Source: Pseudomonadota bacterium (GTDB lineage Bacteria; Pseudomonadota; Alphaproteobacteria; Caulobacterales; Caulobacteraceae). From it: a stretch of 32,918 nt of DNA. The notes under the pieces are model-generated. The model was given only the letters and a program-made list of their open reading frames with translations. It was not told where the DNA came from and did no database searches. Numbering within the stretch: position 1 is the stretch's first letter; the number at the start of each line of letters is the position of its first letter. A program made the position numbers and the translations under genes. Shown piece after piece: positions 16,662-24,341 of the stretch. The stretch is from positions 1-32,918 of the forward strand of contig JAKBBV010000032.1 in the NCBI GenBank assembly GCA_021808285.1, given 5' to 3'.

Positions 16662-17999
16662 TTAAACGAGCGCGCCGGGTATCGGTAGGGGGGCCAGAGA
16701 GTCATCCTCCAAAAGGCGCCAGCGACCGAGCTGAACGTGGGTTTCCGTGAGCCCGGTAATGGGGCCGGTGATGATCGATCCGACCGGCGCCTCGCCGGTG
16801 AACTTGACCTCGATATAGTCCTCGTCCCTCGCCCGACCGGGGGCCTCGACGAGGGCGCGAGCGCGGCTTCCGCATCGGAACTCCAGGCGTCGCCTCAGCG
16901 CCGCCGCCCCGGCCCGTCTCAAGGCCGCCGCGCGCTGAGCGATGAGAGGCGGAGGCAGTTGCGGCATGCGCGCCGCCGGTGTTCCGGGGCGAGCGCTGAA
17001 GGGGAAGACATGCAGGAAGCTCAGTCCGGCCTCCTCGACCAGGTCACAGGTGCGGCGGAAAGCCTCATCGCTCTCGGTGGGAAAGCCGACGATCAGGTCC
17101 GCGCCAATGGCCATCTCTGGACGTCGCGCGCGCACGGACGAGACGAGGTCCAGGATCTGGGCGCGGCGGTGTCGACGCTTCATCCGCTTGAGTATCAGGT
17201 CGTCCCCGGCCTGGATCGACAGATGCAGGTGAGGCATCAGCCTCGGCTCGTCGGCGATCACATCGAGGAGCTCTGCATCCATTTCCGCCGCGTCCAGGGA
17301 GGAAAGGCGCAGTCGCTTCAGTTCCGGCGCCGTGGTGAGGATCTGGCGCACAAGGGCGCCCAGAGAGGGCGCGCCCTCGAGGTCCGCGCCCCAGCTCGTG
17401 AGGTCCACGCCCGTGAGAACCACCTCGGCGATACCGTGTTGCGCCAGGTTTCTGACCCTGGCCGAGACGTCGTCGGCGGGGATTGACCGGGACTCCCCGC
17501 GGCCGAAGGGAATGATGCAGAATGTGCAGCGATGGTCGCAGCCATTCTGGATTTGGACGTAGGCGCGCGCGCGCTTTCGGAGAGAATGGGCCGCCGCCTG
17601 CGCAGTCGGCCGCGGGCGGGCGGCCATCGTCTCCTCCGCCGCGAATATGTCGCTGACCCGAACCCTGGGCCCCTCGGCGCCGAGGGCCCCTGGAGAGGTC
17701 TTGGTGCGATTGCCGATCACCAGGTCAAGCTCCGGCATGGCCGCGAAGGCCTGAGGATCGATCTGGACCGCACATCCTGTCGCCGCCAGGCGGGCGCCAG
17801 GTCGCAGCCGCTTCACATGCCGGATGGCTTGGCGGGCCTGACGCACGGCCTCCCGCGTCACGGCGCAGGTGTTGAAAACGACGAGATCGGAGAGTCCCTC
17901 GGCGCGGGCCTGGGCCGCGATGTCCTCGGATTCGCTAGCGTTCAGTCGACAGCCGAAGGTCACGACCTCGACGCCAGGCGTCGCCTCGCTCACATCCAC
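16662..17999 (-). CDS. mtaB: tRNA t6A37 methylthiotransferase MtaB
   Basis: Radical-SAM enzyme that converts t6A37 to ms2t6A37 in ANN-decoding tRNAs. 445 residues. The N-terminal UPF0004 domain supplies three Cys ligands (Cys17 in TFGCRLN, Cys45 in FNTCAVT, Cys76 in ATGCAVQ). The radical-SAM cluster is QNGCDHRCTFCIIPFGRG, with Cys154, Cys158 and Cys161. A C-terminal TRAM-like beta domain follows (about 370-440). The pattern fits MtaB better than MiaB or RimO because of GCRLN and VQIQNGC. It lies between the SDR gene (4-nt gap) and ftsY (11-nt gap), in the alphaproteobacterial dapF-mtaB-ftsY order apart from the inserted SDR. Confidence 0.93.
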   Translation of the reverse strand: MDVSEATPGVEVVTFGCRLNASESEDIAAQARAEGLSDLVVFNTCAVTREAVRQARQAIRHVKRLRPGARLAATGCAVQIDPQAFAAMPELDLVIGNRTKTSPGALGAEGPRVRVSDIFAAEETMAARPRPTAQAAAHSLRKRARAYVQIQNGCDHRCTFCIIPFGRGESRSIPADDVSARVRNLAQHGIAEVVLTGVDLTSWGADLEGAPSLGALVRQILTTAPELKRLRLSSLDAAEMDAELLDVIADEPRLMPHLHLSIQAGDDLILKRMKRRHRRAQILDLVSSVRARRPEMAIGADLIVGFPTESDEAFRRTCDLVEEAGLSFLHVFPFSARPGTPAARMPQLPPPLIAQRAAALRRAGAAALRRRLEFRCGSRARALVEAPGRARDEDYIEVKFTGEAPVGSIITGPITGLTETHVQLGRWRLLEDDSLAPLPIPGALV

Positions 18000-18003
18000 G
18001 GCC

Positions 18004-18852
18004 TTAAAGCCCCTGCTCGGCCAGGAATGCGGCGAAGGCCTCGCGCCACTCCGGACTCCAGCGCGACAAGGGCGGGCGGTTCTCGATCAGGTCCCCGGCC
18101 GCCCAGGCGATGCGCGCCTCGTCCAGCTTGCGGCTGACCTCGTTGTCCGGGCACAAAATGTAGAAATCGCCGGCGGCGACTCTCTCGAGCGCGAAGTCCA
18201 CCACCTGCTCGGCCGTCCAGGCGCCGGGCGGCTTGTCTGCCTGACGGGTCATGCCGGTGAAGGTGAATCCGGGAATGAGAAGGTGAGCGCGCACTTTCCG
18301 ATCCGGCAGGTCCCTCAGGCTGTGCTCAAGACCCTCGGTCAGGGTCTTCACCCCGGCCTTGCTGACATTGTAGGCCGTGTCGCCCGGCGGGGAGGTGATG
18401 CCCTGCTTGGACCCGGTGTTGATGATTGCCGCAGGCCGACCCTGCGTGATCAGGGCCGGCGTAAAGACCTGAACGCCGTGAATGACGCCCCAGAGATTGA
18501 CGCCCAATACCCGCTCCCATCGGTCTGGCGCCTCGAAAGCGTGGCCGCCGCCGCCGACGCCGGCGTTGTTCATCACCAGGGCGATGTCCTCAAACGCCGC
18601 AAAGGCGCTCTGGCTCAGGGCCTCGACCTCCTCGCGTCGGGAGACATCCACAGCAAAGCGCTCGATGCGGACGTCAGGATGGGCCTGGCCAAGCGCTTCC
18701 GCGGCCTCGTCAAGCCGGCCAGCGTCACTGTCAGCGAGAAGCACGTTCATACCCGCCGCCGCGAGGGCCCGGCCCATGGCCAGACCGATGCCGCTGGCCC
18801 CACCGGTGATCACGGCGCCTCGGCCCGCCTCCAGCCAGACTGGTCGTGTCAT
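18004..18852 (-). CDS. Short-chain dehydrogenase/reductase, substrate unknown
   Basis: 282 residues with classical SDR features: the nucleotide loop TGGASGIG at 16-23, an Asp after beta-2 (LLADSDAGR, suggesting NAD preference), NNAGVGGGG, INTGSKQG with the catalytic Ser, and YNVSKAG with Tyr and Lys. A C-terminal extension after about residue 200 (FTGMTRQADKPPGAWTAEQV) resembles SDRs that act on hydrophobic alcohols or ketones. ATG 18852 overlaps the dapF stop by four bases and the gene ends 4 nt before mtaB, so it is embedded in the dapF-mtaB operon. This looks like an insertion into a conserved order. The substrate cannot be read from sequence. Confidence 0.9.
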   Translation of the reverse strand: MTRPVWLEAGRGAVITGGASGIGLAMGRALAAAGMNVLLADSDAGRLDEAAEALGQAHPDVRIERFAVDVSRREEVEALSQSAFAAFEDIALVMNNAGVGGGGHAFEAPDRWERVLGVNLWGVIHGVQVFTPALITQGRPAAIINTGSKQGITSPPGDTAYNVSKAGVKTLTEGLEHSLRDLPDRKVRAHLLIPGFTFTGMTRQADKPPGAWTAEQVVDFALERVAAGDFYILCPDNEVSRKLDEARIAWAAGDLIENRPPLSRWSPEWREAFAAFLAEQGL

Positions 18853-19685
18853 CGCAGGTAAAACTCCAGGTCGGGAAGGCGGCCGGTATGGTCGAGGCTT
18901 ACGGGCCCAGCCATGCGGACGCGATTATCAGTCTCGCTCCAGGTGATCCGCAAATCTCCGCCATCGGTCGAGACCACCGCGGTTCGTGCTGTCAGCCCCC
19001 TCCTCGCGGCGTTGACGAGCGCGGCGCAGGCGCCCGTTCCGCATGATTTGGTCAGCCCGGCGCCACGCTCCCAGACCCGGAGCCTTATCTGGTCGAATGC
19101 GCGAATCTCCGCAAAACCCACATTCACGCCGTTGGGAAACAGGGCCGCCCGTTCGATGTGCGGACCGAGAGTCTCTATCGCGACGCCCTCGAGGTCGGCG
19201 ACAAAGAAGGTCGCGTGCGGGTTGCCCATGGAGACGGCGGCGGCGCGCGGCAACCCTGGGGCAAGGTCCATGGGCAGCGTAAGGGTATCCTGCGGCGCGG
19301 CGATAGGAACGTCGCGCCAGTCCAGGCGCGGTTCACCCATATCCACACTCACCCGCCAGGGTCCTTCGCGATGAGCGGTGAGGACGCCAGACGGCGTCGC
19401 CAGGCGAACCCCATCGAGACTGTAGGCCTCCATGAGCAGCCAGGAGACGCACCGGGCCGCATTGCCGCAATGCTCGACCTCTTGTCCGTCGGCGTTCCAT
19501 ATCCGCATGGCCGCGTGAGCGCGCGCCGAGGGCACGATGGAGATCAGCTGGTCGCACCCCAGCGACCCGTCGCGTCGCGCCAGGCCGCAAACCTGTGTGG
19601 CATCGGGGGTGAAGGCCGCGTCCGGGTCCGGGACAATGATGAAATCGTTGCCAAGACCGTTCATCTTCACGAACGGCCGGTTCAT
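18849..19685 (-). CDS. dapF: Diaminopimelate epimerase
   Basis: Converts LL- to meso-diaminopimelate for lysine and peptidoglycan. 278 residues. The two catalytic cysteines are Cys73 in EHCGNAARC and Cys215 in KSCGTGACAAL; substrate-contact motifs MNGLGNDFIIV, GNPHATFFV and ERGAGLTKSC are also present. The start is ATG 19683-19685, which overlaps the oxyR stop by four bases; the frame is open further upstream but has no homology to the family. Downstream it overlaps the SDR start. It is 1 kb from murI and shares its strand, and both genes supply D- or meso-amino acids for peptidoglycan. Confidence 0.96.
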   Translation of the reverse strand: MNRPFVKMNGLGNDFIIVPDPDAAFTPDATQVCGLARRDGSLGCDQLISIVPSARAHAAMRIWNADGQEVEHCGNAARCVSWLLMEAYSLDGVRLATPSGVLTAHREGPWRVSVDMGEPRLDWRDVPIAAPQDTLTLPMDLAPGLPRAAAVSMGNPHATFFVADLEGVAIETLGPHIERAALFPNGVNVGFAEIRAFDQIRLRVWERGAGLTKSCGTGACAALVNAARRGLTARTAVVSTDGGDLRITWSETDNRVRMAGPVSLDHTGRLPDLEFYLR

Positions 19686-20608
19686 GCCGCGACGCTCTGG
19701 TGTGCGGGCGCAGCCATGGCGGCTCGAAAGAGATCGGCCAGGACCCGAGCCTCCGCTCCGCGAGACGAGCCTTGCCGCCAGGCGATCACGATCTGTCTGC
19801 CCGGCTGTGCAGGATCCAGGGCGCGGACGGCGACCCGGGACGCCTCCGCCAGACCGGATTCCACAGCGAGGGCCGGAATCAGCGACACGCCGAGGCCGGA
19901 GCTGACCATCTGCATGAGCGTGCCCAGGGAGGTGGCGGCGAAGCTCGCCTGGGTCTGAGGGCTCCGACCCTCCCAATGGCAAGCCGCGATCGCGTGATCG
20001 CGCAGGCAGTGACCGCCTTCGAGCAGGATGACTTCCTGCCGCGCCATTTCCTCCACCGGCATTCGGACCGCTTGGGCAAGCGGGTGATCCGCCGGCAGAG
20101 CCGCGAGAATCTCATCGTCGCGCACGTGGGCCGTCTCCAGCCCGGTCGTGTCATAGGGGAGCGCGATCAGGACCATGTCGAGCAACCCGGCTTTGAGGTC
20201 GGCGATCAGGCGTTGAGTCAAATCCTCGCGCAGAAACACACGCAGCTTGGGATGACGGGTCCGGACATCGGCCAAGGCTCGAGGGAGAAGAAACGGCGCG
20301 ATGGTCGGGATCACACCCAGACGTAGCCGACCGGACAGCGGCTCAGCGGCGTCTCGACAGGCCTCCACCAGATCTTCTGCCGCAGTCAGGATATCGCGCG
20401 CCCTCGCCACCGCCTCCACGCCGGCCGGCGTCAGGATCACCCCGCCTCGGGCCCGATCGACCACGGCCGCCCCCAAGGTCCGTTCCAGCTCTTGAATGCC
20501 GGCGGAGAGCGTGGGCTGCGTCACATGGGCAGCCTCGGCGGCGCGACTGAAAGTCCCGTGCTGAGCCAGTTGGGTGAGGTATTGGAGTTGGCGCAAGGTC
20601 GGCAACAT
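19682..20608 (-). CDS. oxyR: LysR-type hydrogen peroxide sensor OxyR
   Basis: 308 residues from ATG 20606-20608. An N-terminal winged HTH (MLPTLRQLQYLTQLAQHGTF, SRAAEAAHVTQPTLSAGIQELE) is followed by a periplasmic-binding-protein-like sensor. The sensor holds LEGGHCLRDHAIAAC: Cys201 and Cys210 are nine residues apart, as are the redox cysteines 199 and 208 of E. coli OxyR. This supports peroxide sensing rather than a generic LysR role. Unusually, no katG, ahpC or other peroxidase gene is adjacent, and the gene heads a chain in which its stop overlaps dapF. A 127-bp gap with a hairpin separates it from murI, so its own promoter probably lies there. Confidence 0.92.
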   Translation of the reverse strand: MLPTLRQLQYLTQLAQHGTFSRAAEAAHVTQPTLSAGIQELERTLGAAVVDRARGGVILTPAGVEAVARARDILTAAEDLVEACRDAAEPLSGRLRLGVIPTIAPFLLPRALADVRTRHPKLRVFLREDLTQRLIADLKAGLLDMVLIALPYDTTGLETAHVRDDEILAALPADHPLAQAVRMPVEEMARQEVILLEGGHCLRDHAIAACHWEGRSPQTQASFAATSLGTLMQMVSSGLGVSLIPALAVESGLAEASRVAVRALDPAQPGRQIVIAWRQGSSRGAEARVLADLFRAAMAAPAHQSVAA

Positions 20609-20701
20609 CGCCGGCTCAAATAGACGCGCCCTATGAGAAGTCCAGCGGATCGCGGAAAAATCATGTTTCCTGCGGCCGGGCGCGCGGCTTTTCGGGTGAG
20701 A

Positions 20702-20721
20702 CCGGGACGCCCCCATCCCGG
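20702..20721 (-). terminator. Hairpin in the murI-oxyR gap
   Basis: CCGGGA at 20702-20707 pairs with TCCCGG at 20716-20721, with an 8-nt loop, 15 bp downstream of the murI stop. It may end or attenuate murI transcription before oxyR. No U-tract follows on the minus strand. Confidence 0.35.
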
Positions 20722-20735
20722 TTATCAACTCGCCG

Positions 20736-21587
20736 TCAGGTGTGTTCGAAAATCAGGGGCCCGCCCCAGAATCGTTCGGCCAGGCCGTTCTGGCGTCCGG
20801 CGTGGCCGGTGGTGAGAAAACGCCTCAGTCCGCCCGAACCTGGGCTGAACTCCGGATGCCGCCTCAGGTAGCCGAGCGCCGCCTCAGCCGTGGCCCCGGG
20901 CTGGTGTATCAAGGGCGTGCCGGGCGGCAGCGCCGACCGGAACAGGTGGGCGGTGATTTCGTAGTGCGTGCAGCCAAGGATCGCCCGGTCTGGCGAGCGG
21001 CCGATGCGCCGGGTCAAGGCGGCGACATGATCCCTGATCTGCTCAGCCAGGAGCTCTTCGGAGGCATCCGACTCAATGGCCGAGGCGAGACCTGGGCAAG
21101 GCTCACTGAACACGGCGAGGTCCTGGCGACGCTTATCGATCTCGATCTCATAGACCCGGCTTGCGGCGGTGGCTGGCGTGCAGAAGATCCCAAGAATATC
21201 GAGCCGCTCGATCTTGTCGCTCGTCGGCTCGGCTTCCTGCTCCCAAGGTAAGCCCGTGGCCGCCTCTATGGTCGGCACGATGATGCCCAGCACATTGACC
21301 GCTCTGCCATTCTCGCGCCGACGATCAGGCAGCCACGTCTGCTGCAGGCGGCGTAGCGCCACGGCGGCCGCAGTGTTGCAGGCCAGAATGACGAGATCGC
21401 ATCCCTCGTTGAACAGACGGTCACAGCCGGCGCGCGTTAGGGCGACGATGTCCTCGCCCGAGCGCCCGCCATAGGGGGTCATGGCCTGATCCGCGAGATA
21501 GATGAGGTCGGCGTCCGGCAGGCGCGCGGCGAGCTCCCGGTGAATCGAGAGGCCGCCAATGCCGGAATCGAACACGCCTATGGCCAT
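20736..21587 (-). CDS. murI: Glutamate racemase
   Basis: Makes D-glutamate for peptidoglycan. 283 residues. The N-terminal FDSGIGGLS has Asp7, YLADQAMTPYGGRS follows, and the cysteine pair is Cys70 in LACNTAAA and Cys206 in ILGCTHYE with adjacent His208. A ~20-residue insertion after residue 85 (around DRRRENGRAV) and a stretch near 113-127 lengthen it slightly relative to many bacterial MurI proteins. The start is ATG 21585-21587, without a strong Shine-Dalgarno. It may lead the minus-strand cluster with oxyR and dapF, but a hairpin and a 127-bp gap separate them. Confidence 0.94.
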   Translation of the reverse strand: MAIGVFDSGIGGLSIHRELAARLPDADLIYLADQAMTPYGGRSGEDIVALTRAGCDRLFNEGCDLVILACNTAAAVALRRLQQTWLPDRRRENGRAVNVLGIIVPTIEAATGLPWEQEAEPTSDKIERLDILGIFCTPATAASRVYEIEIDKRRQDLAVFSEPCPGLASAIESDASEELLAEQIRDHVAALTRRIGRSPDRAILGCTHYEITAHLFRSALPPGTPLIHQPGATAEAALGYLRRHPEFSPGSGGLRRFLTTGHAGRQNGLAERFWGGPLIFEHT

Positions 21588-21894
21588 GTTCGGCGTCTAA
21601 CATATCGACGCGATCCCGCCAGCGCCTGCGGTGCAGCCCGTTCACGGGTCGGGACAGATGGGCCGTGGGGCGCCGCCGCTTGCAATCAGCCTTCCTCAAC
21701 GATTGACGAGCCCGGAGACCTCCAGGTCTGGTTGAGCTCAAGCAGTCTCTGAGCGATCGGACGTATTCGTCGGGCCAGCGCCCCGGTCGGCCGAAAAAGA
21801 TTCGGCGCGTTAACGGCAAATTCAAATTGAATGCTGGTCATTCTGCCCCGCGATGCCCCATGATGCGCATCGAGCCCTTTGGGGGAGGCGTAGG
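21588..21894. other. 307-bp non-coding region between murI and the kinase gene
   Basis: I see no supported gene here. A minus-strand open frame entering from murI has a composition that looks out of frame. The right half (21790-21832) is notably AT-richer than the surroundings and contains compact inverted repeats, annotated separately. The divergent promoters for murI and the kinase should lie in this stretch. Confidence 0.6.
21790..21832. promoter_or_regulatory. Palindromic island: hairpin, GANTC site, TTAA-N7-TTCA and 13-bp palindrome
   Basis: Four elements lie within 43 bp. GCCGAA/TTCGGC (21790-21795 and 21801-21806) flank a 5-nt spacer. GATTC at 21799-21803 fits the CcrM methylation motif GANTC. 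TTAA-N7-TTCA at 21810-21824 is one base from the CtrA consensus TTAA-N7-TTAA. ATTCAA-A-TTGAAT at 21820-21832 is a perfect palindrome. The site is about 63 bp upstream of the kinase start. An operator or cell-cycle promoter is possible; none of this is tested. Confidence 0.35.
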
Positions 21895-22452
21895 GTGCGA
21901 ATCGCCGTTATCGGGACGTCCGGGTCAGGTAAGACCACCTTGGCCCGACGACTAGGAGCCCGACTTGGGCTGCCAGTGGTAGAGCTTGATATGATCAACT
22001 GGGGTCCCGAATGGAGGGCGCTGTCGCAGGATGACCCCGAGGCATTCATGGCGGAGGTGTCGGAGGCCTTGACCGGGGATGCCTGGATTCTCGACGGAAA
22101 TTACCGCCTGGCCCTGCCCTTCACTCTATCCCGCGCCACCGATCTCATCTGGCTGGATTATCCCCGTTGGTTCGTCATGCAGCGCGTCATCCGCCGTTCG
22201 CTCAGGCGCGCCGTCTCCGGTCGGGAGCTATGGCCCGGGACGGGCAACCGGGAGAGCGTGTTGCGCTGGTTCACCCCCGATCACCCTATCCGCTGGGCTT
22301 GGCGGACCCATTCGGACCGACGAGCAAGCTTCAGCGCGCTTTTTTCGAGTCTCGGCGCCATGCCGCAGCGGAGACGGCTGAAATGGCCGTCCGAGGTCCG
22401 ACGACTGGAGCTGGAGCTGGTCGCCAGACAACGGGGGGCCGATTCGATCTGA
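21895..22452 (+). CDS. Small P-loop kinase, adenylate-kinase-like / 'DNA topology modulation' family
   Basis: 185 residues from GTG 21895, chosen because GGGGGAGG (21881-21888) lies 6 nt upstream and the protein then begins on the first beta strand (VRIAVIGTSGSGKTTLARRL). Walker A GTSGSGKT is at 7-14. VVELDMINWGPEW and WILDGNYRLALPFTLSRATD follow, the nucleotide-kinase-like pattern of proteins labelled FlaR or topology modulation protein. That label is historical; the phosphate acceptor is unknown. It stands alone on the plus strand between murI and a convergent aldehyde dehydrogenase. Confidence 0.75.
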   Translation: MRIAVIGTSGSGKTTLARRLGARLGLPVVELDMINWGPEWRALSQDDPEAFMAEVSEALTGDAWILDGNYRLALPFTLSRATDLIWLDYPRWFVMQRVIRRSLRRAVSGRELWPGTGNRESVLRWFTPDHPIRWAWRTHSDRRASFSALFSSLGAMPQRRRLKWPSEVRRLELELVARQRGADSI

Positions 22453-22486
22453 GGTGTGATCCGAACGGAGCCTTCAGGGGCGCGGA

Positions 22487-22509
22487 CCCCCGCCCGGGCC
22501 GGGCGGGGG
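22487..22509. terminator. Strong hairpin between convergent genes
   Basis: CCCCCGCCCG at 22487-22496 and CGGGCGGGGG at 22500-22509 form a perfect 10-bp stem with a 3-nt GGC loop. It lies 35 bp after the kinase stop and 18 bp from the aldehyde dehydrogenase stop. It probably stops transcription from both sides, although a U-tract is absent. Confidence 0.65.
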
Positions 22510-22526
22510 CGAGCCTCCTCGATCGG

Positions 22527-23966
22527 CTATTCGGCCGCCTGCTTCGGCGTGTAGCCCAGGACAGCCTTGACTTCGAGATATTCATGGAACCCGAAATCGC
22601 CCCACTCGCGGCCGTTGCCGCTCATCTTGTAGCCGCCGAACGGCGCCATCATGTCGCCGCCTGCGCCGTTGATCGACACCTGCCCCGCCCGTAGCCTGGA
22701 CGCCACGTCCCGAACCTTGGTCATGTCCGTGCCGGAGATATAGGCCGCGAGGCCATACTCGGTGTCATTGCCCACCGACACCGCCTGATCGACGGTGTCA
22801 TAGCCCAGGATCGAGACCACCGGTCCGAAGATCTCTTCCTTGGCGATGGTCATCTCATTGGTGACATTGGCGAACACGGTCGGCTTGACGTAGAAGCCCT
22901 TGTCGAGGCCGTCCGGTCTGCCGGGGCCGCCCGTGACCAGGGTCGCGCCCTCTTCGATCCCGGCCTTGATGAGGCGCTGGATCTTTTCCCACTGGGTCCG
23001 ATTGACCACGGGTCCCATCTGGGCGTTGCCATTGGGATCTCCCACCGTGGTCGACTCCGCCGCAGCCTTGGCGATGACGATGACCTCATCCATCTTCTTC
23101 GCCGGGACGAGCATGCGCGTCGGCGCGTTGCAGGACTGTCCGGAATTGTTCATCACGTGCTTGACGCCGCCGGTGACGGCCGTGGCCAGATCCGCGTCCT
23201 CAAGGATAATGTTCGGGCTCTTGCCGCCCAGCTCCTGGGCGACGCGCTTGACGGTCGGGGCGGCGGCCTTGGCGACCTCTACACCCGCCCGGGTCGATCC
23301 GGTGAACGAGACCATATCCACCCCAGGATGGCTCGCGATCGCCGCGCCCACGTCCAGGCCCGTGCCGTTGATCATGTTGAAGACCCCGGCGGGAACCCCG
23401 GCGGCGTGCAGGATCTCGGTCCAGATATAAGCCGAGAATGGCGCCTCTTCGGAGGGCTTGAGCACCATGGTGCAGCCGGTGGCCAGGGCCGGCACGACCT
23501 TGCAGGCGATCTGATTGATCGGCCAGTTCCAGGGGGTGATCATGCCGCACACCCCGATGGGCTCGCGCACCAGCCGGGTCGGTCCGCGATCCTCTTCGAA
23601 GTTGAACGCCTTGAGCACGGCGATGCCGGTGGCGATATGGCCAAGCCCGATCGGCGCCTGCGCGCGCTGGGAGAGTGACGCCGGGGCGCCCATTTCTTCG
23701 GTGATCGCCTGGGCGATATCGCCAAAGCGCTTCTGATACTCGGCCTGGATCCGCTCCAGCAGATCGATGCGCTCCTCGCGGCTCGTGCGCGAGAAGGTCT
23801 CGAACGCCGCCTTGGCCGCGGTCACCGCCTTGTCGACATCCGCGGCGGAGCCGTTGGAGATGCGTCCGCAGACAGCTTCGGTCGCGGGATTGATGACATC
23901 GAGCGTGCGCGGGGACGAGGGGTCGACCCACTTTCCGTCGATGTAGAACTTCAGATAATCGCGCAT
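22527..23966 (-). CDS. NAD(P)-dependent aldehyde dehydrogenase
   Basis: 479 residues from ATG 23964-23966. AAGGGAG is 6 nt upstream of this codon and only 3 nt from the ATG just before it. Catalytic residues of the ALDH superfamily are in place: Asn147 in PWNWPINQ, Lys170 in MVLKPSEE, Glu245 in QELGGKSPNI and the nucleophile Cys279 in NNSGQSCNAPTRM. The GSTRAGVEV loop binds the cofactor. It closely follows the broad-specificity ALDH pattern common in alphaproteobacteria, so no substrate can be assigned. It is transcribed alone; a 16-bp imperfect palindrome lies about 107 bp upstream. Confidence 0.93.
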   Translation of the reverse strand: MRDYLKFYIDGKWVDPSSPRTLDVINPATEAVCGRISNGSAADVDKAVTAAKAAFETFSRTSREERIDLLERIQAEYQKRFGDIAQAITEEMGAPASLSQRAQAPIGLGHIATGIAVLKAFNFEEDRGPTRLVREPIGVCGMITPWNWPINQIACKVVPALATGCTMVLKPSEEAPFSAYIWTEILHAAGVPAGVFNMINGTGLDVGAAIASHPGVDMVSFTGSTRAGVEVAKAAAPTVKRVAQELGGKSPNIILEDADLATAVTGGVKHVMNNSGQSCNAPTRMLVPAKKMDEVIVIAKAAAESTTVGDPNGNAQMGPVVNRTQWEKIQRLIKAGIEEGATLVTGGPGRPDGLDKGFYVKPTVFANVTNEMTIAKEEIFGPVVSILGYDTVDQAVSVGNDTEYGLAAYISGTDMTKVRDVASRLRAGQVSINGAGGDMMAPFGGYKMSGNGREWGDFGFHEYLEVKAVLGYTPKQAAE

Positions 23967-24072
23967 CATTCTCTCCCTTATCATCCGATGGAGCGACCGC
24001 AGCGGCCCAGCTTCGAACTCCGGCGGAGGTCTAGACCGAAACTGTGACGGACTGTTGGCCACCCACCTTTGA

Positions 24073-24088
24073 GGTCACTCTAGTGAAC
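24073..24088. promoter_or_regulatory. Imperfect palindrome in the aldehyde dehydrogenase upstream region
   Basis: GGTCACTC-TAGTGAAC reads as an inverted repeat over 16 bp with one mismatched pair (TCACT/AGTGA core). It sits in the 272-bp divergent region between the aldehyde dehydrogenase and the small membrane ORF, where I see no other feature except pyrimidine-rich tracts near 24130-24170. It could be an operator. Confidence 0.3.
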
Positions 24089-24238
24089 AGCGTTAAGCCA
24101 GGGAAGAGGACTCTGGGCCTGGGCGGATCCCGCCCTCCCTTCGCCCTGCGCTCCCTTCGCCTTGTTATCTGGTCAAGCCGAAGCTAAAGGCCAGGATCGT
24201 CGAAGCGCCCGCTGCGGGCCAGATGGAGCCTTCTTCGC

Positions 24239-24325
24239 ATGACCCATGTCGCCATCGTTGCCGTTCTGCTGTTCGTCGCGGCCCTTGGGGCCCTGAACTA
24301 TTTCGAGTTCCATCGCTTCGATTAG
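24239..24325 (+). CDS. Putative 28-residue single-span membrane protein
   Basis: A complete ATG-to-TAG frame encodes MTHVAIVAVLLFVAALGALN and then YFEFHRFD. The first 20 residues are a near-ideal transmembrane helix and the tail is short, aromatic and charged. The GC-rich third positions look coding. It ends 16 nt before the FolM-like gene on the same strand, so it would lead that operon. A weak purine tract (AGATGGAG, 24221-24228) lies upstream. No family is recognised; a chance ORF of this length is possible. Confidence 0.5.
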   Translation: MTHVAIVAVLLFVAALGALNYFEFHRFD

Positions 24326-24341
24326 GCGATCAGGCCAGCAC

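Noticed and set aside
21421-21825. 134-codon minus-strand frame leading into murI in another frame
   Set aside because: The part over murI is out of frame with a clear glutamate racemase, and the upstream part is Arg-rich without family resemblance.
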